Position numbers and translations under genes: made by a program. This document shows positions 1-6,951 of a stretch of 64,000 nucleotides of DNA, piece after piece. This DNA is from Arcicella sp040387735 (GTDB lineage: Bacteria > Bacteroidota > Bacteroidia > Cytophagales > Spirosomataceae). The stretch lies in assembly GCA_040387735.1 (NCBI GenBank), contig JAZKDE010000021.1, positions 1 through 64,000 on the forward strand, given 5' to 3'. A model generated the notes under the pieces. The model was not told the DNA's origin. It ran no database searches and saw nothing but the letters and a program-made list of their open reading frames with translations. The number at the start of each line of letters is the position of its first letter. Within the stretch, counting starts at the first letter, position 1.

Positions 1-388
1 GGAGTATTTGTAGTAAATAATTAAGTTTATAATTATGGTGAAATTACATCCAAATTTTATTTGGTATAATGGTCGAGGGATATTTGTATAAACTCCAAAT
101 TTACGTATTTCTTCAAATGTTTGAGAATCTCGTATAGCTGACCAATCCTCAACTTATTGTTAAATAGCCGATTCTCAAGGCACTCAAATCATGATTATCT
201 GCTTTATTTTGATTAAATAAAGGGTTATTTTGGTAATTATAAGAGTTTAATATTGTATATAATTTACAAGTAGCTGTATTTCAGTTGTTTATGAATTTCA
301 AGGCTTCTGTATAAGAATATAAGTAGTATATAGTATAGACAATGGGTTTAGTACACTAATTTATTTAGTATAATCAAAATGTTTCAAA
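1..388. other. AT-rich spacer upstream of trmB
   Basis: This is non-coding, very AT-rich DNA at the window edge. I see no convincing ORF, tRNA, or TTG/TAnnTTTG promoter pair in it. Any promoter for trmB must lie here, but it does not match the Bacteroidota consensus well. Confidence 0.5.
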
Positions 389-1048
389 ATGGGCAGAAAA
401 AAAGCTGTAAGATTTATCCAAAATCAAGAAAACTCTAACGTATTGCAAGAAGGAAAATCCTTATTTAAAAATATCAAAGGAAAATGGAATGAGGTACTTT
501 TTGAAAATAATAATCCGATTATAATTGAGTTGGGATGCGGAAAAGGAGAGTACACTGTTGGATTAGCTAAATTGTTTCCAGAAAAAAATTTTATAGGTAT
601 TGATATAAAAGGGGATAGAATTGCAGTTGGAAGCGAGAAAGCTATTAATGATAATTTATTAAATGTGGCTTTTTTGAGAGCCAAGGTTCACGATTTATTT
701 GATTTCTTTGTAGATAATGAAATAGCTGAAATCTGGATTACCTTTCCTGACCCTCATCATTTACAAAGTGGTATAAGAAGAAGAATGACTAATGAACGAT
801 TTCTGGACATTTACAAAAGGCTTCTTTGTCCAGGGGGATTAATTCACCTTAAAACGGACAATGAACCTTTTTTTGATTATTCACTTCATACGTTAAAATC
901 TTTTGGAGTGAATAATTTAAACTTTACAAAGGACTTATATAGTTCCGATTTAATGGTGAGACATTATGAGATTAAAACTCGTTTTGAAGAAATCTTTACC
1001 GCAAAGGGGTTTAGTATCAATTACTTATCTTGTGAGTTTACGATATAG
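389..1048 (+). CDS. trmB: tRNA (guanine-N7-)-methyltransferase TrmB
   Basis: Probably places the N7-methyl group on G46 in the variable loop of tRNAs, using S-adenosylmethionine, in the cytoplasm. The 219-residue length is normal for TrmB. The SAM-binding motif ELGCGKGEY is at residues 47-55, and the family signature ITFPDPHH, which ends in the catalytic-side Asp and substrate loop, is at about 117-124. A basic stretch GIRRRM follows, as in other TrmB proteins. It is a single-gene unit that ends in a hairpin shared with the converging gapA. The ATG at 389 is preceded by weak AT-rich sequence, but the protein starts in the usual place for the family (MGRKK). Confidence 0.95.
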   Translation: MGRKKAVRFIQNQENSNVLQEGKSLFKNIKGKWNEVLFENNNPIIIELGCGKGEYTVGLAKLFPEKNFIGIDIKGDRIAVGSEKAINDNLLNVAFLRAKVHDLFDFFVDNEIAEIWITFPDPHHLQSGIRRRMTNERFLDIYKRLLCPGGLIHLKTDNEPFFDYSLHTLKSFGVNNLNFTKDLYSSDLMVRHYEIKTRFEEIFTAKGFSINYLSCEFTI

Positions 1049-1080
1049 AAAAAGGGGACAATTAATGTCCCCTTTTTCTA
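1046..1080. terminator. Bidirectional terminator between trmB and gapA
   Basis: A perfect 15-bp inverted repeat (arms 1046-1060 and 1066-1080, loop ATTAA) has a GGGGACA core with A-runs on the left and T-runs on the right. It therefore works as an intrinsic terminator for trmB on the plus strand and for gapA on the minus strand. The left arm includes the trmB stop codon. Confidence 0.9.
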
Positions 1081-1095
1081 TCAACTAACGAATAA

Positions 1096-2109
1096 TTACT
1101 TGTTAATCAATTGAGCGAAATAGTTTACAGTTCTCACTAATTGAGAAACATAAGACATTTCGTTATCGTACCAAGAAACAGTTCTTACTAATTGTGAATC
1201 TCCAACATTTTGAACTTTAGTTTGAGTTGCATCAAATAATGAACCGAAAGATGTACCGATAACGTCACTACTTACAATTTCATCTTCTGTATATCCAAAA
1301 CTTTCGTTCGAAGCTGCCTTCATTGCTGCATTGATTTCCTCCACAGTAACTTTCTTAGCTAAAACTACGGTTAACTCGGTTAAAGAACCAGTAATTGTTG
1401 GAACTCTTTGAGCAGAACCATCCAATTTCCCTTTTAGTGAAGGAAGAACTAATCCAATTGCTTTTGCAGCACCTGTTGAGTTAGGAACAATATTTTCTGC
1501 TGCTGCTCTTGCTCTACGTAAATCTCCTTTAGGGTGCGGAGCATCAAGAGTATTTTGATCGTTTGTATAAGCATGAACAGTTGTCATCAAACCATTAACG
1601 ATACCGTATTTTTCTTCTAATACTTTAGCCATAGGAGCTAAGCAGTTAGTTGTACAAGAGGCACCGCTGATAACAGTTTCAGAACCATCTAAAATATCAT
1701 GGTTTACGTTGAACACAACTGTTTTTGCATCACCTGTTGCAGGAGCAGAAATTACTACTTTCTTAGCACCTGCGGTAATATGAGCAGACGCTTTATCTTT
1801 GTCAGCAAAGAATCCTGTACATTCTAAAACTACATCTACATCATGCTGTCCCCAAGGAATCAATGCTGGATCTCTTTGTGCATATATTGTAACCTCTTCA
1901 CCATTTACAACAATAGTGTTTTCTGTTGAGCTAACTTCAGCGTTAAATCTGCCCTGTGCTGAATCATACTTTAATAAATGAGCAAGCACTTTTGGACTTG
2001 TTAAGTCATTGATTGCTACAATATCAATGCCTTCCATGTTGTAAATTTGACGATAGACTAAGCGTCCTATTCTGCCAAAACCGTTAATTGCAACTTTTAC
2101 TTTTGCCAT
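1096..2109 (-). CDS. gapA: Type I glyceraldehyde-3-phosphate dehydrogenase
   Basis: Oxidises glyceraldehyde-3-phosphate to 1,3-bisphosphoglycerate with NAD+ in glycolysis (cytoplasm, homotetramer in the family). The Rossmann motif NGFGRIGR is at residues 10-17. The active-site signature SCTTNCLAP carries nucleophile Cys152, and His179 lies in TTVHAYTND, which places it at the normal spacing. The 337-residue length is typical. The gene stands alone, has a good Bacteroidota-type promoter 45-75 bases upstream and converges on trmB across a shared terminator. Nothing in the sequence suggests a Calvin-cycle or NADP-specific form, but cofactor preference is not decided here. Confidence 0.97.
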   Translation of the reverse strand: MAKVKVAINGFGRIGRLVYRQIYNMEGIDIVAINDLTSPKVLAHLLKYDSAQGRFNAEVSSTENTIVVNGEEVTIYAQRDPALIPWGQHDVDVVLECTGFFADKDKASAHITAGAKKVVISAPATGDAKTVVFNVNHDILDGSETVISGASCTTNCLAPMAKVLEEKYGIVNGLMTTVHAYTNDQNTLDAPHPKGDLRRARAAAENIVPNSTGAAKAIGLVLPSLKGKLDGSAQRVPTITGSLTELTVVLAKKVTVEEINAAMKAASNESFGYTEDEIVSSDVIGTSFGSLFDATQTKVQNVGDSQLVRTVSWYDNEMSYVSQLVRTVNYFAQLINK

Positions 2110-2154
2110 CTGTTTAGATAATAAATAATGTAATATTTGATTTAAACTTCTCTA

Positions 2155-2186
2155 CAAAAGTAAGGTATATTCTATGATTAAACAAA
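2155..2186 (-). promoter_or_regulatory. Bacteroidota-type promoter for gapA
   Basis: Read on the minus strand, a -33 element TTTG (plus 2183-2186) is followed after 20 bases by TACTTTTG (plus 2155-2162), an exact match to the TAnnTTTG -7 consensus. The gapA ATG is about 45 bases downstream. Confidence 0.75.
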
Positions 2187-3119
2187 CGATAATTCAAGGA
2201 GTATAAATAAAAAGTACTTAGTAATACTAACTATTAAAATTAGCAAAATATGTAGAATTTAGGCTAAATTACTAAAAATAATAGCATAAAATTTCTGTGT
2301 TACTACTAATATTGTGTATATTTAGTCTTCTCCTCTAAACACCAAATACCTAAGAGATTCATTTAATAACAATTTTATGAACCTCCTTTCATTATTAGAG
2401 TTATTAGATAGAAGTGGGGGAGAAGAGACAAGAGCAGAAAAAGTATTTATCCCAAAAATTACCTATGGTAGATTGTGATGAAGTGAATTAATGCCTTTTT
2501 ATTTAGATAATTGATAAAATCAACGATATTTATATAAAGACAACAGTAAATACTATATTAAAAAGCATATCTTTATGGATATTAACACACGGAAAAAATC
2601 GCTAAGAAAAACGTTATTAGATTAGTATAAAACGGCCTAAAACCTATAAGATATTCTAATATTTAATGTCCATAAATGTAGAGTTATTGATTGTCAATCA
2701 TGCTTATATTATGGCATGATTGTAGTAGTATTAAACACTGTATAATAGAATAGGTTATTATTGAATAAATAAACCATTACCACTAAGTATATCTAATAAA
2801 TATGCAACTGCCAATATGGCAGTCAAAACACACATTTAAATATTATAAATTGTACAAATGCTCCCCAAATTAAATTTGGACTACGCTATTATATTGATTT
2901 TACTTTTATTTAAACATCTGTAAATCAGCTATTTAAATAAACTATTCTAAATAATTACACTATCTGTAATTTTATTCAATTCTAATATCTTACTGTAATA
3001 ACCTCCTCCTCGTAGTCTTTATTTTTAATGATTAATTGGTCTTCATCTATGTGTTTTATGAGGGAAATACTTTTACTTTGTATTTCAAATTTTATAAGAA
3101 CAAAAAGATAAATATTTTA
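2187..3119. other. Long AT-rich spacer between gapA and dapD
   Basis: More than 900 bases without a credible gene. A 33-codon ORF at 2377-2478 (plus) begins with a leucine-rich stretch but has no clear ribosome site and is probably chance. I see no tRNA, no strong hairpin and no exact promoter pair; TTACTTTG at 3073-3080 is one base off the -7 consensus and could serve dapD. Confidence 0.45.
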
Positions 3120-3938
3120 ATGAATCAATTAAAAGACATTATTGAAAAAGCTTGGGATGATACAACCCTCCGCTCGACAGAAGAAACAAAGAATGCAATT
3201 GAAACAATTGTAGAGAAAGTAGATAAAGGTGAGCTTCGTACAGCACAGCCCAATGAAGATGGTACTTGGACGGTAAATGAATGGGTTAAAAAAGCGATCG
3301 TGATGTATTTTCCTATGCGACAAATGCAGGTACAAGAAGTAGGGATTTTTGAATTTCATGATAAAATGAAACTCAAAAACAATTACGCTGCCTTAGGTGT
3401 GAGAGTTGTACCTCCAGCGGTTGCTCGTTATGGAGCTTATTTGGCTAAAGGGGTGATCATGATGCCTTCTTACGTAAATATTGGTGCTTATGTCGATTCT
3501 GGTACTATGGTTGATACTTGGGCTACTGTTGGTAGTTGTGCTCAAATAGGAAAGGATGTTCATTTAAGCGGTGGTGTTGGTATTGGTGGTGTTCTTGAAC
3601 CAGCACAAGCAGCTCCAGTAATTATTGAAGACGGAGCTTTTATTGGTTCTCGTTGTATTGTGGTAGAAGGAGCAAGAATCGGGAAACGTGCTGTACTGGG
3701 AGCAGGAGTAACTATTACTGGTAGCTCTAAGATTATTGACGTAACTGGACCTGAACCTATTGAATACATTGGATTTGTTCCTGAAAATAGCGTTGTTATT
3801 CCTGGTAGCTTAACGAAGAAGTTCCCTGCTGGAGAATTTAACGTTCCATGTGCTTTAATCATCGGAAAACGTAAGGAAAGTACTGATTTGAAGACTTCTT
3901 TAAATCAAGCATTACGTGAAAATAATGTAGTTGTTTAA
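3120..3938 (+). CDS. dapD: 2,3,4,5-tetrahydropyridine-2,6-dicarboxylate N-succinyltransferase
   Basis: Transfers succinyl from succinyl-CoA to tetrahydrodipicolinate in the succinylase branch of the diaminopimelate/lysine pathway, which feeds peptidoglycan. From the ATG at 3120 the protein is 272 residues, the usual family size, and starts MNQLKDIIEKAWDD. An upstream TTG would add 28 hydrophobic, unrelated residues and is rejected. The C-terminal half is a left-handed beta-helix with hexapeptide repeats (GAYVDSGTMVDTWATVGSCA, then GGVGIGGVLEP). The Bacteroidota form carries the EPAQAAPVIIEDGAFIGSR loop, seen at about residues 160-180. It ends in its own terminator. Confidence 0.96.
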   Translation: MNQLKDIIEKAWDDTTLRSTEETKNAIETIVEKVDKGELRTAQPNEDGTWTVNEWVKKAIVMYFPMRQMQVQEVGIFEFHDKMKLKNNYAALGVRVVPPAVARYGAYLAKGVIMMPSYVNIGAYVDSGTMVDTWATVGSCAQIGKDVHLSGGVGIGGVLEPAQAAPVIIEDGAFIGSRCIVVEGARIGKRAVLGAGVTITGSSKIIDVTGPEPIEYIGFVPENSVVIPGSLTKKFPAGEFNVPCALIIGKRKESTDLKTSLNQALRENNVVV

Positions 3939-3971
3939 CATAGACTAAGAATTTAGTTCATGTAACAGATT

Positions 3972-4008
3972 AAAAAGTCGTGGTAGAGATAATCCTCCAC
4001 GACTTTTT
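3972..4008 (+). terminator. Intrinsic terminator of dapD
   Basis: A 12-bp perfect stem (arms AAAAAGTCGTGG at 3972-3983 and CCACGACTTTTT at 3997-4008) is followed by further T residues to about 4015. The A-run on the left arm would also let it work leftward, but no gene converges from the right. Confidence 0.85.
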
Positions 4009-4438
4009 TGTTTTTATACGTCTGAGAATTCAATCTAAATCATTCTAAAACCTTCGCATTAATAAGAAAATCCTCAATTCCGGTACTGATGCTTTTCGCC
4101 ATTATTTGTTAATTTTCTATCAGTTCATCTCAAAGAAACTAATCAATCAAACCTCCACTTCGTATTTTAAACATTATAAGAAATATTAATAAAGAAATCT
4201 TTCACACAAACTGTTCTTTACATTTATCAGAGTTTATAATATCATAGCACTTGGTTATCTACATTACTTTTAAAGCGTTATCCACAACAAAACGGTTCTC
4301 TTACTTCTTATATATATCTACTAAAATAAGGGATACAATGTATTCCAAACAAATATACATTCGATACAATTTATCTAATTGGTAAATTAACCCTAAACAA
4401 TCTATTTCATTTAACTCTTGCGTCTATGGAAAAGCAAG

Positions 4439-4477
4439 AAACAGTTTAAAGAACCAAATGTAGTATTTAAACTGTTT
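4439..4477. repeat. 12-bp inverted repeat upstream of cvfB
   Basis: AAACAGTTTAAA (4439-4450) is matched exactly by TTTAAACTGTTT (4466-4477) across a 15-base loop. There is no U-tract, so it is not an ordinary terminator. It could be a regulator site or an RNA hairpin in the cvfB leader. Confidence 0.55.
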
Positions 4478-4527
4478 AATTACCGCCGAAGCACTACAAA
4501 CACGTAACAACTAATTATTTTTATTGC

Positions 4528-4543
4528 AATTTTACGTAAAATT
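4528..4543. promoter_or_regulatory. Perfect 16-bp palindrome just upstream of cvfB
   Basis: AATTTTACGTAAAATT is a perfect palindrome centred 22 bases before the cvfB start codon. Its position suits an operator for a dimeric regulator, but AT-rich palindromes also arise by chance. No regulator is identified. Confidence 0.35.
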
Positions 4544-4557
4544 AAAATCTTACAAAT

Positions 4558-5409
4558 ATGGTATATGATACTGCCCCTTTACAATTAGGGCAATTTAACA
4601 GACTTGAAGTTATTAAAGAATTAGATTTCGGACTTTATTTAGATGGTTACGATGGAGAGGAGATACTAATTCCCCGAGTGTACGTGCCAGAGGGAACTCA
4701 GATTGGTCAATTCTTAGATGTATTCATTTATCGTGACTCTGAAGACCGTGTAATAGCGACTACGCTTATTCCTCACGCAGTTGTTGGCCAATTTGCGTAC
4801 TTACAAGTAAAAGATGTAAGTAAATCAGGGGTTTTCTTAGACTGGGGATTACTGAAAGACTTATTAGTACCCTTTGGAGAACAACATTCAAAGATGGCGT
4901 TAGGGCGTTCTTATTTAGTATATGTTTATATTGATGAACAAACAGAGCGGATTGTTGCGTCAGCCAAGTTAGATAAATTTCTGGAAACAGATGCGTCAGG
5001 GCTAACCGAAGGTCAAGAAGTAGAATTACTTCCTTACGAATATACAGACTTGGGATTAAAGGCTTTAATTAACAAACGTTATATGGGGATTATTTACAAA
5101 AGTGAGGTATTTAAAGATGTACCATTAGGGCTAACAATTCCAGGCTTTATCAAAAAGATAAGACACGATGGGAAAATAGATTTAAGTATTGTAAAACAAG
5201 GATTTGATAGAATTGACAATATTAAATCGGAGATATATTCGCTTTTGATTGCGTCAGGGGGCTTTCTACCTTATACTGATAAAACAGATGCTGAAGTAAT
5301 TTACAAGAATTTACAAATGTCAAAAAAGGATTTCAAGAAAGCGATAGGAGGATTATACAGAGACGGGAAGGTTAATTTACAAAATGACGGAATTTATAAA
5401 ACTAATTAA
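4558..5409 (+). CDS. cvfB: CvfB/YitL-family S1-like RNA-binding protein
   Basis: Family members (CvfB of Staphylococcus, YitL of Bacillus) are cytoplasmic proteins with tandem S1-type RNA-binding domains and a C-terminal winged helix, and affect gene expression by unclear means. At 283 residues this one has the normal size. The opening LGQFNRLEVIKELDFGLYLD is the family's first S1-like domain. A second is seen around 75-140 (GVFLDWGLLKDLLVPFGEQ), a third around 145-210, and a basic winged-helix tail (KNLQMSKKDFKKAIGGLYRDG) after 245. It appears monocistronic, with a palindrome just before the start. The name is by resemblance; the exact role in this organism is unknown. Confidence 0.85.
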   Translation: MVYDTAPLQLGQFNRLEVIKELDFGLYLDGYDGEEILIPRVYVPEGTQIGQFLDVFIYRDSEDRVIATTLIPHAVVGQFAYLQVKDVSKSGVFLDWGLLKDLLVPFGEQHSKMALGRSYLVYVYIDEQTERIVASAKLDKFLETDASGLTEGQEVELLPYEYTDLGLKALINKRYMGIIYKSEVFKDVPLGLTIPGFIKKIRHDGKIDLSIVKQGFDRIDNIKSEIYSLLIASGGFLPYTDKTDAEVIYKNLQMSKKDFKKAIGGLYRDGKVNLQNDGIYKTN

Positions 5410-5426
5410 CACCATACCTATCGGAC

Positions 5427-5580
5427 ACATTTGTAATAAACAAGCTAATACAAACATTTGTAAATTATATCAAATAATCACAAATGCACAATTGTAATTT
5501 ATATAAATATATTGCATTATGTAAATCAATCAACTATATTTGCTCACACATAAATCATAATTTACAATAAACAATTGTAA
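5427..5580. repeat. Four copies of a 10-base ACAWTTGTAA element before the XRE gene
   Basis: ACATTTGTAA occurs at 5427-5436 and 5454-5463, and ACAATTGTAA at 5488-5497 and 5571-5580, all in the same orientation. The last copy ends one base before the start codon of the XRE gene. It extends into a near palindrome with TTTACAAT just upstream. The copies bracket the promoter at 5512-5542, so they could be autoregulatory operator half-sites (inference). Confidence 0.5.
5512..5542 (+). promoter_or_regulatory. Bacteroidota-type promoter for the XRE/fdhD/oxidoreductase genes
   Basis: TTG at 5512-5514 is followed after 20 bases by TATATTTG at 5535-5542, an exact TAnnTTTG match. The XRE start codon lies 39 bases further on, and the next two genes follow with short gaps or overlap, so this promoter probably drives all three. 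Confidence 0.75.
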
Positions 5581-5581
5581 C

Positions 5582-6049
5582 ATGGACTTAAATAAGAAAA
5601 TTGAGCAAATCATAATTGACAAAGGTTTATCACCAAGTTATTTTGCAGATACCGTAGGCATACAGAGAAGTAGCATTTCTCATATCCTTTCGGGTAGAAA
5701 TAAGCCAAGTTTAGACATTATTCAGCGAATATTAAAAGTTTTTCCTGATATTGACCGAGATTGGCTTATTTTTGATTCTGATATACCTCTTCAAAACAGC
5801 CCTCAAACTAACAGGCAACAAACTATTAATCAGAGAGTTATACCACAAAATCAATTTGAGCAAACGCCACGAGAATCGCCTAAAAATTATCAGCCAGAAC
5901 TAATTCCCGTTCAGGCACCTGTAAATGTTCCTCCGAGACGTAAAGTAGAGCGTCCAGTTATACCATCTCAGCAACCTTCTGGAAAACAAATAGAAAGAAT
6001 TGTGATTTTCTATACTGATGGAACATTTATGGAAAGTAAACCAATTTAA
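5582..6049 (+). CDS. XRE-family helix-turn-helix regulator with Pro/Gln-rich linker
   Basis: A 155-residue DNA-binding protein, probably a transcription regulator. The XRE helix-turn-helix covers about residues 5-60 (LSPSYFADTVGIQRSSISHI, then SGRNKPSLDIIQRI). Residues 70-133 are a low-complexity linker rich in Gln, Pro, Asn and Arg, and a short hydrophobic tail (IERIVIFYTDGTFMESKP) closes the protein; I recall similar tails on other Bacteroidota XRE proteins but know no function for it. Repeated ACAWTTGTAA elements before its start suggest autoregulation. It lies 23 bases before fdhD, so it may control the fdhD-oxidoreductase pair, but this could also be chance neighbourhood. Confidence 0.85.
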   Translation: MDLNKKIEQIIIDKGLSPSYFADTVGIQRSSISHILSGRNKPSLDIIQRILKVFPDIDRDWLIFDSDIPLQNSPQTNRQQTINQRVIPQNQFEQTPRESPKNYQPELIPVQAPVNVPPRRKVERPVIPSQQPSGKQIERIVIFYTDGTFMESKPI

Positions 6050-6072
6050 AAATTACCATAAACTATAAAGTT

Positions 6073-6951
6073 GTGTTTAGCATCTCGCCCGTACAAATAC
6101 ATAAAGTCGCTAAAAATGGAATCTCCCTGAAAGATGATTTATTGGCAGTTGAAGACCCGATGGAAATTAGGTTGGGTTTTGGAAAAACAAACGAACGCCA
6201 GCAAAAGAGTATATCAGTTACCATGCGTACTCCTGGACATGACTTTGAATTGGCGTTAGGTTTTTTATTTTCTGAGGGTATTATTCAGCAATATTCGCAA
6301 ATTTATACCATCAAATATTGTACTGATTTAGGACGACAAGAATCCAAAAATAATATTGTTAGAGTAGAATTAAAACCTGATGTTGTCGTTGATTTGTCAG
6401 GTTTGGAACGAAATTTTTACGCTACTTCAAGTTGTGGTATTTGTGGAAAAGCATCAATCGAGGTACTGCAAAAAATAGGTTGTCCGTATATTCCGATAGT
6501 AAAAAACATTGTTAGTCAAGATATTATTTATCACTTACCAACTATTTTACGGGAAGCTCAAAACGTTTTTAACCATACAGGCGGGCTTCATGCCGCTGGA
6601 TTATTTGATAAAAATGGAATGCTAATTCTCCTAAGAGAGGATGTTGGGAGGCATAATGCTTTGGATAAACTCATTGGTGCGTCAGTCAATCACGTAGATT
6701 TATCTGATAAAATAGCTTTAGTAAGTGGGCGTTTAAGTTTTGAATTAGTACAAAAAACCCTCATGGCAGGCATTCCAATATTAGTAGCGATTGGTGCTCC
6801 ATCAAGTTTGGCAGTAGAATTAGCCATAAATTTTGGTTTAACACTCATCGGTTTTCTCCGAGATGGTAGTTATAATGTATATACGGGTATTGAAAGATTA
6901 ATTTTGAATACTAATTTTCATTCAAATAATGGTTCTGAAAACAATGAATAA
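6073..6951 (+). CDS. fdhD: Formate dehydrogenase accessory sulfurtransferase FdhD
   Basis: FdhD moves sulfur from IscS to the molybdenum cofactor of formate-dehydrogenase-type enzymes, which need the sulfurated cofactor. The catalytic cysteine motif SSCGICG has Cys121 and Cys124. The N-terminal stretch MRTPGHDFELALGFLFSEGI and the later LREDVGRHNALDKLIGA and LVSGRLSFELVQK motifs are family hallmarks. The chosen start is GTG at 6073; no ATG fits better. The 3' end overlaps the next gene by 8-23 bases, indicating translational coupling to its likely client enzyme. Confidence 0.95.
   Translation: MFSISPVQIHKVAKNGISLKDDLLAVEDPMEIRLGFGKTNERQQKSISVTMRTPGHDFELALGFLFSEGIIQQYSQIYTIKYCTDLGRQESKNNIVRVELKPDVVVDLSGLERNFYATSSCGICGKASIEVLQKIGCPYIPIVKNIVSQDIIYHLPTILREAQNVFNHTGGLHAAGLFDKNGMLILLREDVGRHNALDKLIGASVNHVDLSDKIALVSGRLSFELVQKTLMAGIPILVAIGAPSSLAVELAINFGLTLIGFLRDGSYNVYTGIERLILNTNFHSNNGSENNE

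Larger units (their letters stand above)
4016..4557. other. Spacer upstream of cvfB with two inverted repeats
   Basis: No ORF is convincing. The stretch has one perfect DnaA-box-like 9-mer TTATCCACA (4278-4286) and a one-mismatch copy TTATCTACA (4255-4263). It also has a 12-bp inverted repeat (4439-4477) and a 16-bp palindrome (4528-4543). No dnaA, dnaN or other origin-linked gene is near, so an origin is not claimed. Confidence 0.45.

Noticed and set aside
3036..3119. Longer dapD with start at 3036
   Set aside because: It needs a TTG start and adds 28 hydrophobic residues not found in DapD; the ATG at 3120 gives the normal length and N-terminus.
4278..4286. DnaA box as evidence for the chromosome origin
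   Set aside because: One perfect box in 64 kb is expected by chance; no dnaA, dnaN, gidA or AT-rich unwinding cluster is present.
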